A stretch of DNA of 64,000 nt from Pseudoclavibacter triregionum (GTDB lineage: Bacteria > Actinomycetota > Actinomycetes > Actinomycetales > Microbacteriaceae), in NCBI GenBank assembly GCA_910822395.1, contig OU365335.1, forward strand, positions 434,001 to 498,000, given 5' to 3'. This document shows, one piece after another, positions 7,254 to 16,830 of the stretch. The notes beneath the pieces were generated by a model that did no database searches, had not been told where the DNA came from, and saw only the letters and a list, made by a program, of their open reading frames with translations. A program made the translations under genes and the position numbers. Each line of letters begins with the position of its first letter. The first letter of the stretch is position 1.

Positions 7254-8350
7254 TCGGAGGCTCCTTCCATGACGACGACGGAGCGGAGGACGTCGCCGCC
7301 GTGCATCTTCTCGAACGCCGCCTCCACGTCGTCGATGCCGATCTCCTCGGTCACGAAGGCGTCGAGCGGAAGGCGGCCCTGCTGGTAGGGGTCGATGAGC
7401 ATCGGGAAGTCGCGCTCGGGCAGGCAGTCGCCGTACCAGCTCGACTTCAGCGCGCCGCCGCGGCCGAACACCTCGAGCAGCGGAACCGTGAGCTCCATCT
7501 CGGGCGTCGGGACGCCGACGAGGACGACCGTGCCGGCGAGGTCGCGGCCGAAGAAGGCCTGCTTCCACGTCTCGGGCCGGCCGACCGCGTCGATGACGAC
7601 GTCGGGGCCGAAGCCGCCGGTGAGCTCCTTCATGGCCTCGACCGGATCCTGCTCCTTCGAGTTCACGGTGTGCGTCGCGCCGAGCTCGCGGGCGCGCTCG
7701 AGCTTCCGGTCGTCGAGGTCGAGGGCGATGATCGTCGTCGCGCCAGCGAGCCGGGCGCCCGCGATCGCGGCCGAGCCGACGCCGCCGCAGCCGATGACGG
7801 CGACCGAGTCGCCGCGCGTGACGCCGCCGGTGTTCACGGCCGCGCCGAGGCCGGCCATGACGCCGCAGCCGAGCAGGCCCGCGGCCGCCGGGCGGGCGGC
7901 GGGATCGACCTTCGTGCACTGGCCCGCCGCGACGAGCGTCTTCTCGCAGAAGGCGCCGATGCCGAGGGCGGGCGAGAGCTCCTCGCCGCCCTCGCGGAGG
8001 CGCATCCGCTGGGTCGCGTTCTTCGTCGCGAAGCAGTACCAGGGGCGTCCGCGGCGACAGGCGCGGCAGCTGCCGCACACCGCGCGCCAGTTGAGGATGA
8101 CGTAGTCGCCGACCTCGAGCCCCTCGACACCGGGGCCGAGCTGCTCGACGATGCCGGCCGCCTCATGGCCGAGGAGGTACGGGTACTCGTCGCCGATGCC
8201 GCCCTCGCGGTAGTGGAGGTCGGTGTGTCAGACGCCGCACGCGAGGATGCGCACCACCGCCTCGCCCTCGACCGGATCGGGCACCTCGATCGCGACGAGC
8301 TCGACGGGGGCCTGCTTCGAGCGGGCGATGACGCCCTTGACGACCTGCAT
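7250..8350 (-). CDS. mscR: S-(hydroxymethyl)mycothiol dehydrogenase with in-frame UGA (candidate selenoprotein)
   Basis: Zinc- and NAD-dependent formaldehyde dehydrogenase that uses mycothiol as cofactor. From ATG 8350, with AGGAGG just upstream, the frame encodes 366 residues if codon 41 (TGA, 8228-8230) is read through. That codon falls in CGV[11 protein letters not shown], exactly where family members have the catalytic zinc-ligand Cys. The rest is intact: GHE (His62-Glu63), the structural zinc cysteines 92, 95, 98 and 106 in [15 protein letters not shown], the third catalytic Cys in LLGCGVMAG, and the Rossmann motif GCGGVGSAA. The GTC-TGA-CAC context matches that of E. coli fdhF as I recall it, and a SECIS-like hairpin follows. 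Alternatives are a point-mutated pseudogene or a sequence error (TGC to TGA). The annotation would otherwise start at GTG 8080 and lose the whole N-terminal catalytic segment. Confidence 0.85.
8199..8223 (-). promoter_or_regulatory. SECIS-like hairpin just downstream of the in-frame UGA
   Basis: On the mRNA two alternative folds share the same right arm. One is an 8-bp stem with one A-G mismatch (CCGACCUC/GAGGGCGG) and a 9-nt loop. The other is a short apical hairpin, CCGC-GAGG-GCGG, whose loop starts with G 22 nt after the UGA. Bacterial SECIS elements are known to need a small hairpin with a G at the start of the apical loop about 16-37 nt after the UGA, so the second fold fits. Random GC-rich sequence can also fold this way. 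Confidence 0.45.
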
Positions 8351-8491
8351 GGGGTCCTCCTTCTCCGCGGCGGATGGGCCGGAGGAGGGTCCGGCGTCGG
8401 CGGCGGAGCTCCACCATGCCAGCGCCAGCTGAGCGGGGCATGCGCGGAGCGGGAGCCGCCGGAGGCGGGACGCCGCACGCCGCAGACGCGA

Positions 8492-8523
8492 CCGCGCCGG
8501 GCCCCAGCTGGGACCCGGCGCGG
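8492..8523 (-). terminator. Terminator downstream of glmM
   Basis: 10-bp perfect outer stem (CCGCGCCGGG with CCCGGCGCGG) continuing inward with one C-A mismatch to an AGCT loop. It sits between the glmM stop and the dehydrogenase start. No T-run. Confidence 0.75.
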
Positions 8524-8552
8524 TCGAGCGAGTGCGCGGCGCGGTGCGGCGC

Positions 8553-9932
8553 CTAGCCCAGGCGCTCGCGCACGGCGGCGACGAGCTCCTCGGCCTTGGC
8601 GCGGGCGGTCGCCTCGTCGGCGGCCTCGACCATGACGCGCACGAGCGGCTCCGTGCCCGAGGGGCGCAGCAGCACGCGGCCGGTCTCGCCGAGCTCGGCC
8701 TCGACCCGCTCGACGGCGGCGCGCAGGCCCTCGTCCGTGCCGCACTCCTCCTTGCGGACGTCGCGCACGTTGATGAGCACCTGGGGGTACACCGTCATGC
8801 AGTCGGCGAGCTGGCGCAGCGACTTGCCCGTCGCCGCCATCTCGGCGGCGAGGTGGAGGCCCGTGAGGATGCCGTCGCCCGTCGTCGCGAACCTCGTGAG
8901 GATGACGTGGCCCGACTGCTCGCCGCCGATCGCGAGCTTCCGCTCCGAGAGCTCGGCGAGCACGTAGCGGTCGCCGACCTTCGCCTGGACGAGCTCGATG
9001 CCGGCGTCGCGCATGGCGATCTTCAGGCCGAGGTTCGACATGACCGTCGCGACGAGCGTGTCGTCGACGAGCTCGCCGCGCTCGCGCATCGCGAGGGCGA
9101 GGATCGCCATGATCTGGTCGCCGTCGACGATCCGGCCCTCGGCGTCGACCGCGAGGCAGCGGTCGGCGTCGCCGTCGTGGGCGATGCCCGCGTCGGCGCC
9201 GAGGCGCACGACCGTCTCCGCGAGGCGATCGAGGTGCGTCGATCCGACGCCGTCGTTGATGTTGAGGCCGTCCGGCTCGTCGCCGATGACCGTGACGTCG
9301 GCGCCGGCGAGCGCGAAGGCCTCGGGCGAGACGCCGGCGGCCGCGCCGTGCGCGCAGTCGAGGACGATCCGCAGGCCCTCGAGGGGCTTGCGGAGCGAGA
9401 GCTGGCCCTCCTCGGCGCCGCGCTCGAGCGACGACATGAGGTGCATGACGTAGCGGTCCTCGGCGTCGGCGAAGCGCTCGATGCGGCCGACCCCGGCGCC
9501 CGTCGGCGCGAGGCGCTCGCCGGCGTCGAGGCAGCGCTGGATGGCGTCCTCGACCTCGTCGGGGAGCTTCGTGCCGCCGCGGGCGAAGAACTTGATGCCG
9601 TTGTCCGGCGCGGGGTTGTGCGAGGCGGAGATCATGACGCCGAAGTCGGCGTCGATGTCGGCGGTGAGGAAGGCCACAGCCGGGGTCGGGATGACGCCGG
9701 CGTCGAGCACGTCCACGCCGCTCGAGGCGAGGCCGGCCGCGACGGCGGCCCCGATGAACTCGCCCGAGACGCGCGGATCGCGGGCGAGAACGGCGCGAGG
9801 CCGCCGCCCGGCCTCCCGGGATTCCCGGGAGAGCACGATGGCGGCGGCCTGCGCGAGGCTGACCGAGAGCTCGACGGTGAGGAGCCCGTTGGCGAGGCCG
9901 CGGACGCCGTCGGTTCCGAAGATCCGAGACAT
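8553..9932 (-). CDS. glmM: Phosphoglucosamine mutase
   Basis: Interconverts glucosamine-6-phosphate and glucosamine-1-phosphate on the route to UDP-GlcNAc. 459 residues. It has the N-terminal [10 protein letters not shown], the phosphoserine loop [16 protein letters not shown] (Ser104), the metal loop DGDADRCL, the sugar-binding GGEQSGH and the C-terminal phosphate loop [14 protein letters not shown]. It starts 17 bp after the rpsI stop, so it is cotranscribed with rplM-rpsI, an arrangement common in actinobacteria. Confidence 0.97.
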   Translation of the reverse strand: MSRIFGTDGVRGLANGLLTVELSVSLAQAAAIVLSRESREAGRRPRAVLARDPRVSGEFIGAAVAAGLASSGVDVLDAGVIPTPAVAFLTADIDADFGVMISASHNPAPDNGIKFFARGGTKLPDEVEDAIQRCLDAGERLAPTGAGVGRIERFADAEDRYVMHLMSSLERGAEEGQLSLRKPLEGLRIVLDCAHGAAAGVSPEAFALAGADVTVIGDEPDGLNINDGVGSTHLDRLAETVVRLGADAGIAHDGDADRCLAVDAEGRIVDGDQIMAILALAMRERGELVDDTLVATVMSNLGLKIAMRDAGIELVQAKVGDRYVLAELSERKLAIGGEQSGHVILTRFATTGDGILTGLHLAAEMAATGKSLRQLADCMTVYPQVLINVRDVRKEECGTDEGLRAAVERVEAELGETGRVLLRPSGTEPLVRVMVEAADEATARAKAEELVAAVRERLG

Positions 9933-9949
9933 TCGGACAGCGCTCTCGA

Positions 9950-10438
9950 TTAGCGCTTCGAGTACTGAGGCGCCTTGCGGGCCTTCTTGAGACCGGCCTT
10001 CTTGCGCTCCTTGACGCGGGCGTCGCGCGAGAGGAAGCCGGCCTTCTTGAGCTCGGGGCGGTTGTTCTCGCGGTCGATCTCGTTGAGGGCGCGGGCGATG
10101 CCGAGGCGGAGCGCGCCGGCCTGGCCCGAGGGGCCGCCGCCGACGATCGTCGCGATGACGTCGTACGAGCCCTCGAGGCCGAGGACCGTGAACGGGTCGT
10201 TGATGAGCTGGCGGTGCAGCTTGTTCGGGAAGTAGTCGGCGATGTCGCGGCCGTTCACGGTCACGACGCCGGTGCCCGGGACGACGCGCACGCGCGCGAT
10301 CGCCTGCTTGCGGCGGCCGACGGCCGCGCCGGGGACGGTGAGCGCGGGGCGCTCGGCCGGAGCCTGGGCCGCCTCGGCGGCCGGGGTCTCGGTCGAGTAG
10401 CTCTGGGGCGTCTCGACCATGTCTTCGATGGTTGCCAC
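9950..10438 (-). CDS. rpsI: 30S ribosomal protein S9
   Basis: 162 residues. The conserved body runs from [16 protein letters not shown] to the basic C-terminus ending KAPQYSKR, which reaches the P-site tRNA in the ribosome. An N-terminal acidic/Ala-Pro extension of about 35 residues precedes the core, longer than in E. coli but usual in actinobacteria. It follows rplM by 26 bp in one operon. Confidence 0.97.
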   Translation of the reverse strand: MATIEDMVETPQSYSTETPAAEAAQAPAERPALTVPGAAVGRRKQAIARVRVVPGTGVVTVNGRDIADYFPNKLHRQLINDPFTVLGLEGSYDVIATIVGGGPSGQAGALRLGIARALNEIDRENNRPELKKAGFLSRDARVKERKKAGLKKARKAPQYSKR

Positions 10439-10464
10439 TTCGTTGTCCTCTGCTTTCGTGACCG

Positions 10465-10908
10465 CTACTGGGCGACCTGGTCGAACACGTACGGCTTCGG
10501 CTGCTGCGCGGCGTGCGGGTGCTCGGCGCCGGCGTAGACCTTGAGCTTCTTGATCTGGGCGCGGCCGAGCGAGTTCTTCGGGAGCATGCCGCGGATCGCC
10601 TTCTCGACGGCGCGGGTGGGGTGCTTCTCGAGGAGCTCGGTGTAGCTCTCGGCGCGGAGGCCGCCCGGGTAGCCCGAGTGGCGGTAGGCCATCTTCTTCT
10701 GGAGCTTCTGGCCCGTGAGCGCGACCTTGTCGGCGTTCACGATGATGACGAAGTCGCCCATGTCGACGTGCTGGGCGAAGGTGGGCTTGTGCTTGCCGCG
10801 GAGGAGGGCGGCGGCGTGCGTGGCGAGGCGGCCGAGCACGACGTCCGTGGCGTCGATGACGATCCAGTCGTGCTGGATGTCCTCCGCCTTCGGGCTGAAG
10901 GTGCGCAT
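10465..10908 (-). CDS. rplM: 50S ribosomal protein L13
   Basis: 147 residues, full length. Recognised by [45 protein letters not shown] and [12 protein letters not shown]. It is the first gene of rplM-rpsI-glmM. The 249 bp upstream, up to the truA stop (10909-11157), hold its leader and presumably its promoter. I see a TAACCA box in that leader but no convincing -35 box. Confidence 0.97.
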   Translation of the reverse strand: MRTFSPKAEDIQHDWIVIDATDVVLGRLATHAAALLRGKHKPTFAQHVDMGDFVIIVNADKVALTGQKLQKKMAYRHSGYPGGLRAESYTELLEKHPTRAVEKAIRGMLPKNSLGRAQIKKLKVYAGAEHPHAAQQPKPYVFDQVAQ

Positions 10909-11157
10909 GGTGATGCTGCTTTCGTTCGGAGTGAGTGGTCCGTGAATCCCGCTCAGTCGCGATGGTTAGCAGCCGGATGGGGCTGTGAACGTCGCAGTCG
11001 AGGGCTCACTTCGATGCTCGCGCAGGGGCGGGCAACTTCCATAGCCTATGCCACCGCGGCGGCCGGGCGCAATGGGCGCGGCGCGGAGATCGGCGCGGGG
11101 ATGCGGATCGCGGGGTCGGCGCCCATCCGGGCATCCGTTCCGATGCGGACCGCCCGC

Positions 11158-12114
11158 CTACGCGGGCTCGGGATCTCCCGGCGGCGGCGCGAGCGGGTCG
11201 ATCGGCGCAGGCGCGGCGCCGACCGGCTCGAGCCCGGATGCCGTCCCGCCGACGAGCCGCAGCGAGCGCCGCTTCGCCCGCGTGAGCTCCTGCCGGGTCG
11301 CGAGCTCCTCGGCGTCCGGGTAGCCGACCTCCATGAGCGTGAGCCCGCGCGAGGGCAGCACGGCGAAGCCCCTCCCCCGCTCCTCGGCCTCGAGCAGCTC
11401 GTCGACCTTCGCGAGCGGAAGGCGGCCGGATCCCGCCGCGGCGCACATGCCGACGAGCGAGCGCACCATCGAGTGGCAGAAGGCGTCGGCGACGAGGCGC
11501 GCGACGAGCACGCCGTCGTCGGCCCGGCGCCAGGCGAACTCCTGCAGCGTGCGGATCGTCGTCGCGTGCGGCCGCGGCTTGCAGAAGCCCGCGAAGTCGT
11601 GGAGCCCGATGAGCCGGTCGGCGGCCGCCTGCATGACGTCGAGGTCGAGCGCCTGCTGGACCCGCGCCGTGCGGTGCCGCTCTAGCGGATTCGGCGGGGC
11701 CGCGGCGTCCGCGAGGCGGTACTCGTAGCGCCGCCACGTCGCCGAGAAGCGGGCGTCGAAGCCCTCGGGGGCCGGCTCGCAGGAGGCGACGACGACGTCG
11801 GAGTCGGGGCCGAGGATGCCGGTCATCCGGCGCACGAAGTGGCTCGCGGGGTCGGCGCCCGAGTCGCGGCGGACCGTCGCCTCCCAGGTCTCGACGTCGA
11901 GGTCGAGGTGGCAGACCTGGCCGAGGGCGTGGACGCCGGCGTCCGTGCGGCCCGCGCAGGTCAGGAGCGGGCCATCGGGCAGGCCGCGGTAGAGGATGCG
12001 GAGCGCGTCCTCGAGCACGCCCTGCACGGTCCGGAGCCCGGGCTGCGCCGCCCAGCCGCTCAGCGCGGTGCCGTCGTAGGCGACGCCGATGCGGAGACGG
12101 ATCGTGTCGGCCAT
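11158..12114 (-). CDS. truA: tRNA pseudouridine(38-40) synthase
   Basis: Modifies U38-U40 in the tRNA anticodon arm. 318 residues from ATG 12114. The catalytic motif CAGRTDAGVHALGQV contains Asp58. Other TruA blocks are FDARFSATWRRYEYR, FAGFCKPR, FCHSMVRSLVG and LTLMEVGYP. The frame is open upstream of 12114 but carries no family homology there. A Pro/Ala-rich tail ends the protein. Some 297 bp, with a strong terminator, separate it from rplQ. Confidence 0.95.
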   Translation of the reverse strand: MADTIRLRIGVAYDGTALSGWAAQPGLRTVQGVLEDALRILYRGLPDGPLLTCAGRTDAGVHALGQVCHLDLDVETWEATVRRDSGADPASHFVRRMTGILGPDSDVVVASCEPAPEGFDARFSATWRRYEYRLADAAAPPNPLERHRTARVQQALDLDVMQAAADRLIGLHDFAGFCKPRPHATTIRTLQEFAWRRADDGVLVARLVADAFCHSMVRSLVGMCAAAGSGRLPLAKVDELLEAEERGRGFAVLPSRGLTLMEVGYPDAEELATRQELTRAKRRSLRLVGGTASGLEPVGAAPAPIDPLAPPPGDPEPA

Positions 12115-12356
12115 GCCCCCATCCTGCCAGCCGGGCGCGGGCGGGGACGGTCGGCCGCCCGCCGGGCGCGCCGGGTGCTCGGATCCCCGCGCCCGAAGGC
12201 CTTCGCGAGCCGTACCACGCGCTTCCGGGTGCCGATGCCGTGGATGGGCGCGCTCGCCGCGGTCGTCGGCCTCGGGCTCATCGTCGACGGGCTCGCCTCG
12301 GGGGTCCAGGCGCCCGCGCCCGCGCCCCGAACGCACGCCCGGGCCGTCCCCCGCAG

Positions 12357-12394
12357 ACGACGAAGGCCCCCGGTCTCCCGGGGGCCTTCGTCGT
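12357..12394 (-). terminator. Terminator after rplQ
   Basis: Perfect 17-bp inverted repeat (ACGACGAAGGCCCCCGG with its complement) and a 4-nt loop, starting 18 bp after the rplQ stop. It ends the alpha operon. The remainder of the 12115-12411 gap has an open plus-strand stretch with a hydrophobic MGALAAVVGLGLIVDG-like reading, which I do not consider a supported gene. Confidence 0.85.
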
Positions 12395-12411
12395 TCGCAG
12401 CGGAGCTCGGT

Positions 12412-13026
12412 CTACTTGTCCTCGCCCTCCGCGGGAGCCTCGGCGGGCTCCTCGTTCTTCGCCTCGACCGCGTCGGCGGCGACGTCGCCGCCGGCTTCGG
12501 CGTCGGCGGCGGCCTGATCGGCGCCGTCCTCGGCGGCGAGCTCGGCCTCGGCCTGCTCGGCCTCGACGACGGCCTCCTCCGAGATCTCGTCGACCGGCTC
12601 GGCGTCGGCGGCCGGGGCGGCCGGAGCCTGCTCGGCGGCCGGCTTGGCCTTCTTCGCCTTCGGGGTCACGGGCTCGAGGACGAGCTCGATGACCGCCATC
12701 GGGGCGTTGTCGCCCTTGCGGTAGCCGGTCTTGATGATTCGGGTGTAGCCGCCCTCGCGCTCGGCGACGAGGGGCGCGATCTCCGTGAAGAGCTCGTGGA
12801 CGACCGACTTGTCGCCGATGGTCCGGAGCACGCGGCGGCGGGCGTGGATGTCGCCGCGCTTCGCGAAGGTGACGAGGCGCTCGGCGAGGGGCTGGACGCG
12901 CTTCGCCTTGGTCTCCGTCGTCTGGATGCGCTTGTGCGTGAAGAGCTGCGCGGCGAGGTTGCCGAGGAGGAGACGCTCGTGGGCGGGGCCGCCTCCGAGG
13001 CGAGGACCCTTGTTGGGCTTAGGCAT
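12412..13026 (-). CDS. rplQ: 50S ribosomal protein L17 with long acidic tail
   Basis: 204 residues. The conserved L17 core ([24 protein letters not shown] to about residue 120) is followed by some 80 residues rich in Ala and Glu with Pro/Lys. E. coli L17 has only about 127 residues. Extended acidic tails are known in actinobacteria. It is the last gene of the infA-rpmJ-rpsM-rpsK-rpoA-rplQ unit. Confidence 0.95.
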   Translation of the reverse strand: MPKPNKGPRLGGGPAHERLLLGNLAAQLFTHKRIQTTETKAKRVQPLAERLVTFAKRGDIHARRRVLRTIGDKSVVHELFTEIAPLVAEREGGYTRIIKTGYRKGDNAPMAVIELVLEPVTPKAKKAKPAAEQAPAAPAADAEPVDEISEEAVVEAEQAEAELAAEDGADQAAADAEAGGDVAADAVEAKNEEPAEAPAEGEDK

Positions 13027-13072
13027 GGATGTTCTCTCTCGTTGAAGTTCGGGCCTGGGTCAGGTCCGAGGC

Positions 13073-14068
13073 TTAGATGTACTCGCCGCTGTCGTCGCCG
13101 GCGCCGTAGAAGTGCGCGCCCTCGAACCCGGGGACCGAGTCCTTGAGCGAGAGGCCCATCTCCGTGAGCTTGTCGCGCACCTCGTCGACCGACTTCTGGC
13201 CGAAGTTGCGGATGTTCATGAGCTGCGTCTCCGAGAGGGCGACGAGCTCGGCGACCGTGTTGATCCCCTCGCGCTTGAGGCAGTTGTACGAGCGGACCGA
13301 GAGGTCGAGGTCCTCGATCGGGATCGAGAGCTCGTTCGTGAGGACGGCGTCGACCGGGGCCGGGCCGATCTCGATGCCCTCGGCCTGCTCGTTGAGCTCG
13401 CGCGCGAGCGAGAAGAGCTCGACGAGCGTGCGGCCGGCGGAGGCGACGGCGTCGCGCGGCGAGATCGCCGGCTTCGTCTCGACGTCCACGACGAGGCGGT
13501 CGAAGTCGGTGCGCTCGCCGGCGCGGGTGGCCTCGACGCGGTACGTCACCTTGAGGACGGGCGAGTAGATCGAGTCGACCGGGATCTGGCCGGCCTCCGA
13601 GAACTCGTTGCGGTTCTGGACGGCCGAGACGTAGCCGCGGCCGCGCTCGATCGTGAGCTCGAGCTCGAACTTCGCGTCGTCGTTGAGCGTGGCGATGACG
13701 AGATCCGGGTTGTGGACCTCGACGCCCGCCGGAGCGGAGATGTCGGCGGCCGTGACCTCGCCCGCGCCCGTCTTGCGGAGGTACGCGGTGATCGGCTCGT
13801 CGTGCTCGCTCGAGACGACGAGCTGCTTGATGTTGAGGATGACCTCGGTGACGTCTTCCTTCACGCCCGGGATCGTCGAGAACTCGTGAAGCACGCCGTC
13901 GATCCGGACGCTCGTGACCGCCGCGCCCGGGATGGACGAGAGCAGCGTGCGCCGCATCGAGTTTCCGAGCGTGTACCCGAAGCCCGGCTCGAGGGGCTCG
14001 ATGATGAACCGCGAACGGTACTCCGAGATGTTCTCTTCGGTGAGCGTGGGGCGCTGTGCGATAAGCAC
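13073..14068 (-). CDS. rpoA: DNA-directed RNA polymerase subunit alpha
   Basis: 331 residues from a GTG start at 14068. An AAGGA site lies about 9 nt upstream, and the protein then begins [19 protein letters not shown] as in other actinobacteria. A start 13 codons upstream is possible but lacks homology. The N-terminal domain (assembly) and the C-terminal domain ([32 protein letters not shown]) are both complete. Confidence 0.97.
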   Translation of the reverse strand: MLIAQRPTLTEENISEYRSRFIIEPLEPGFGYTLGNSMRRTLLSSIPGAAVTSVRIDGVLHEFSTIPGVKEDVTEVILNIKQLVVSSEHDEPITAYLRKTGAGEVTAADISAPAGVEVHNPDLVIATLNDDAKFELELTIERGRGYVSAVQNRNEFSEAGQIPVDSIYSPVLKVTYRVEATRAGERTDFDRLVVDVETKPAISPRDAVASAGRTLVELFSLARELNEQAEGIEIGPAPVDAVLTNELSIPIEDLDLSVRSYNCLKREGINTVAELVALSETQLMNIRNFGQKSVDEVRDKLTEMGLSLKDSVPGFEGAHFYGAGDDSGEYI

Positions 14069-14180
14069 TATGGGGTTCCTTTCGGCTGAGTGCCCGCTAT
14101 ATGGCACTCGGCGGTTCGCGGATCACATCCGCGGAAGGTGATGGGGTGTGGCTCGGCCGGAAGGTCCCCCTCCGGCCGAC

Positions 14181-14212
14181 GATCCGGGGCGGCGCGAGGC
14201 CGCCGCCGGATC
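14181..14212 (-). other. Hairpin in the rpsK-rpoA intercistronic gap
   Basis: GATCCGG...CCGGATC enclosing GGCGGC/GCCGCC-type pairs within the 159-bp gap between rpsK and rpoA. It could be an attenuator or processing site that adjusts rpoA expression relative to the ribosomal genes. No T-run follows. Confidence 0.45.
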
Positions 14213-14227
14213 GGCGACGAAGGGAAC

Positions 14228-14626
14228 TTAGACGCGGCGGCGCTTGGGCGGGCGGCAGCCGTTGTGGGTCTGGGGCGTGACGTCCGAGATCGAGCCGACC
14301 TCGAGGCCCGCGGCCTGGAGCGAGCGGATCGCCGTCTCGCGGCCCGAGCCCGGGCCCTTGACGAAGACGTCGACCTTCTTCATGCCGTGCTCCTGCGCCT
14401 GGCGCGCGGCGGCCTCGGCGGCGAGCTGCGCGGCGTAGGGCGTCGACTTGCGCGAGCCCTTGAAGCCCACGCCGCCGGAGGAAGCCCAGCTCACCACGGC
14501 GCCCGTGGTGTCGGTGATCGAGACGATCGTGTTGTTGAACGTCGACTTGATGTGGGCCTGGCCCACGGCGATGTTCTTCTTGTCCTTGCGGCGCGGCTTG
14601 CGAGCGGCGCTCTTCGGGGTAGCCAT
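14228..14626 (-). CDS. rpsK: 30S ribosomal protein S11
   Basis: 132 residues, full length. Diagnostic blocks are [55 protein letters not shown] and the C-terminal [13 protein letters not shown]. It follows rpsM by 51 bp. Confidence 0.97.
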   Translation of the reverse strand: MATPKSAARKPRRKDKKNIAVGQAHIKSTFNNTIVSITDTTGAVVSWASSGGVGFKGSRKSTPYAAQLAAEAAARQAQEHGMKKVDVFVKGPGSGRETAIRSLQAAGLEVGSISDVTPQTHNGCRPPKRRRV

Positions 14627-14677
14627 GTTCTGTGTCTCCTACGAATTCTTCGGCGAGTGCATCCGGGCGGGGATGGA

Positions 14678-15052
14678 CTAGCGCGCCTTCTTCTTGCCGG
14701 CGACGGTGCGCTTCGGGCCCTTGCGGGTGCGGGCGTTCGTCTTGGTGCGCTGACCGCGGACCGGGAGGCCGCGACGGTGGCGGAGGCCCTCGTAGCTGCC
14801 GATCTCGACCTTGCGGCGGATGTCGGCGGCCACCTCGCGGCGGAGGTCGCCCTCGACCTTGAAGTTGCCCTCGATGTAGTCGCGGAGGGCGACGAGCTGG
14901 TCGTCGCTGAGGTCCTTGACGCGGATGTTGCCGTCGATCTCGGTGTCGGCGAGCGTCTTGAGCGCGCGCGTGCGGCCGACGCCGTAGATGTAGGTGAGTG
15001 CGATCTCGACGCGCTTCTCGCGCGGGAGGTCGACGCCTGCGAGACGTGCCAT
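14678..15052 (-). CDS. rpsM: 30S ribosomal protein S13
   Basis: 124 residues. It has [21 protein letters not shown] at the N-terminus, the H2TH region around [14 protein letters not shown], and the basic tail [21 protein letters not shown] that contacts tRNA and the subunit bridge. It starts 143 bp after the rpmJ stop. Confidence 0.97.
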   Translation of the reverse strand: MARLAGVDLPREKRVEIALTYIYGVGRTRALKTLADTEIDGNIRVKDLSDDQLVALRDYIEGNFKVEGDLRREVAADIRRKVEIGSYEGLRHRRGLPVRGQRTKTNARTRKGPKRTVAGKKKAR

Positions 15053-15195
15053 GGGAATGCTCCTAATGGGGTGCGAGGTCTGACGCAGCGACGGGGCCCC
15101 GGCCTCGTTCCGAGGGTGTCCCCGCCCCGGAGGGCGGATCTTGGCGCTGCGCGTCTGTATTGAGTTGTGTCACGCGGGCGGGGAGCCCGCGGCGA

Positions 15196-15309
15196 TTAGC
15201 CCTGGCGCTGCTTGTGGCGCGGGTTCTCGCAGATGACCATGACGCGGCCGTGGCGACGGATCACCTTGCACTTGTCGCAGATCTTCTTGACGCTGGGGTT
15301 GACCTTCAT
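15196..15309 (-). CDS. rpmJ: 50S ribosomal protein L36
   Basis: A short gene read directly from the minus strand: 37 residues beginning [15 protein letters not shown] and ending PRHKQRQG, with TAA stop at 15196-15198. It is the zinc-binding (C+) form with CxxC, a later Cys (VICENPRH) and His. It lies between infA and rpsM as usual. Confidence 0.97.
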   Translation of the reverse strand: MKVNPSVKKICDKCKVIRRHGRVMVICENPRHKQRQG

Positions 15310-15388
15310 GAGTCGTTCCTTTATTCGCTGGCCTCGTGCGGGCGCGCCCGAGCCGGGCGACCGCCGTTCCTTACAGCGGAGATGCTCG

Positions 15389-15610
15389 CTACTTGTAGCG
15401 GTAGACGATCCGGCCGCGCGTGAGGTCGTACGGGCTGAGCTCCACGATCACGCGGTCCTCGGGGAGGATGCGGATGTAGTGCTGGCGCATCTTGCCCGAG
15501 ATGTGGGCAAGCACCTTGTGTCCGTTGGAGAGCTCGACTCGGAACATCGCGTTGGGCAATGCTTCGACGACCGAACCTTCGATCTCGATGACGCCGTCTT
15601 TCTTGGCCAT
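15389..15610 (-). CDS. infA: Translation initiation factor IF-1
   Basis: 73 residues, from ATG 15610 ([12 protein letters not shown]) to the end RGRIVYRYK, a single S1-type OB fold. It blocks the 30S A-site during initiation. It is the first gene of the alpha-type operon. Upstream, the minus strand has a TTGACA box (15699-15704) but only a weak -10 match at a suitable distance. Confidence 0.97.
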   Translation of the reverse strand: MAKKDGVIEIEGSVVEALPNAMFRVELSNGHKVLAHISGKMRQHYIRILPEDRVIVELSPYDLTRGRIVYRYK

Positions 15611-15747
15611 GGCCTCACTGTCGCTAGCTTGAGCATCTCGCACTGGTCGTGCGGAGTCGGCGCCGCGCGCACGGGAATGCGCGCGCGAACACGCCGACTG
15701 TCAACTGTACGCCACGTGCCGCCGATCCGGCAAGGGCCGGGCTATAC

Positions 15748-15780
15748 TCGCCCGCCCTCGGCGTGGCGCTGGGCGGGCGA
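15748..15780 (-). terminator. Terminator after map
   Basis: 10-bp perfect stem (TCGCCCGCCC with its complement) and 13-nt loop, about 21 bp downstream of the map stop. It separates map from infA transcription. Confidence 0.75.
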
Positions 15781-15801
15781 TCCGCCCGTGGCCCCCAGAC
15801 G

Positions 15802-16641
15802 TCAGGCGCCGGCCGGGAGGACGGGGACGACGCCGTAGTCGCGCAGCCCGGCCGTGCCGCCGTCGAGCGCCGTCGAGACCCAGATGCCGTCGGCGTGGAC
15901 GAGCACCGTGTGCTCCCAGTGCGCGGCGAGCGAGCCGTCGAGGGTGCGCACGGTCCAGCCGTCCGCGTCCTCCCCCACGTCCGCGGAGCCCCCCGTGAGC
16001 ATCGGCTCGATGCACACGCACAGGCCGGGCTTCACGAGGGGGCCGCGCCCGCGCACGGAGTAGTTATAGACCTCGGGATCCTCGTGCATCGAGCGGCCGA
16101 TGCCGTGGCCCGAGTAGCCCTCGAGGATCCCGAGAGGCCGGCCGTCCGCCTCGACGAGCGCGTCGACGACCGCCTCGACGGCGTCTCCGACGGCATTGAG
16201 GTGGCGCGACTTCGCGAGCGCCGCGATGCCGGCCCACATCGCCTCGCGCGCGGCCTCGGAGACGCGCCGGGCCTCGGCCTCGCGCGCGGCGTCGCCGCCC
16301 GGCACGAGGAAGGTGCGCGCCGAGTCGCCGTTCCAGCCGTCGAGGAGCGCGCCGCCGTCGATCGAGACGAGGTCGCCCGGCGCGAGCGGAGTCGCGCTCG
16401 GGATGCCGTGCACGACGGCGTCGTTCACCGAGCAGCAGATCGTGTGGCGATAGCCCTCCACGAGCGCGAAGTTCGGCTCGCCGCCCGCCACGCGGATCGT
16501 CCGCTCGGCGATCGCGTCGAGCTCGAGCGGCGTGACGCCGGGCCGGATGGCGGCCTCGACGGCGTCGAGCGCGAGGCAGGTGAGCCGCCCCGCGGGCACC
16601 ATCGCGGCGACCTGCTCGGGGCGCTTGTAGAGGGAGCGCAT
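15802..16641 (-). CDS. map: Methionine aminopeptidase, type I
   Basis: Removes N-terminal Met from nascent proteins. 279 residues. All metal ligands can be placed: Asp95 (SIDGG), Asp106 (NGDSART), His179 (GYSGHGIGRSMHEDP), Glu212 (IEPML) and Glu243 (WEHTVLV), with substrate His78 (VVHGIP). Canonically map is next to adk and secY. Here an accessory region of about 16 kb (16642-32683) separates it from adk. Confidence 0.96.
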   Translation of the reverse strand: MRSLYKRPEQVAAMVPAGRLTCLALDAVEAAIRPGVTPLELDAIAERTIRVAGGEPNFALVEGYRHTICCSVNDAVVHGIPSATPLAPGDLVSIDGGALLDGWNGDSARTFLVPGGDAAREAEARRVSEAAREAMWAGIAALAKSRHLNAVGDAVEAVVDALVEADGRPLGILEGYSGHGIGRSMHEDPEVYNYSVRGRGPLVKPGLCVCIEPMLTGGSADVGEDADGWTVRTLDGSLAAHWEHTVLVHADGIWVSTALDGGTAGLRDYGVVPVLPAGA

Positions 16642-16830
16642 CGGGCCAGTCTACGGGGGCCGCCCTCGCCGGCGGCAGGCGGAGGCGAGGATCCCTCGAT
16701 GTGCAGATGCACACGATCCTCGCGCGAGCACGGGCCCGAAACCCCTCCGCGCGGACGCGCGGCCCTGCGAGGATGACGGCACCCGCGGGGCCGCGGATCG
16801 GCCCGCACCGCCTTCGATGATGAGGACGAC

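Noticed and set aside
7250-8080. Mycothiol dehydrogenase starting at GTG 8080
   Set aside because: This start would remove the N-terminal catalytic segment and the GHE zinc ligand. Homology is continuous back to ATG 8350 with a strong ribosome site, interrupted only by one UGA.
12060-12411. Small hydrophobic frame upstream of truA (MGALAAVVGLGLIVDG on the plus strand)
   Set aside because: No ribosome site or promoter, and it reads into the rplQ terminator. GC-rich sequence gives such Ala/Gly/Val readings often.
15743-15748. TATACT on the plus strand as a promoter -10 box
   Set aside because: No plus-strand gene follows; the neighbourhood is map, read on the minus strand, and the box abuts the map terminator stem.
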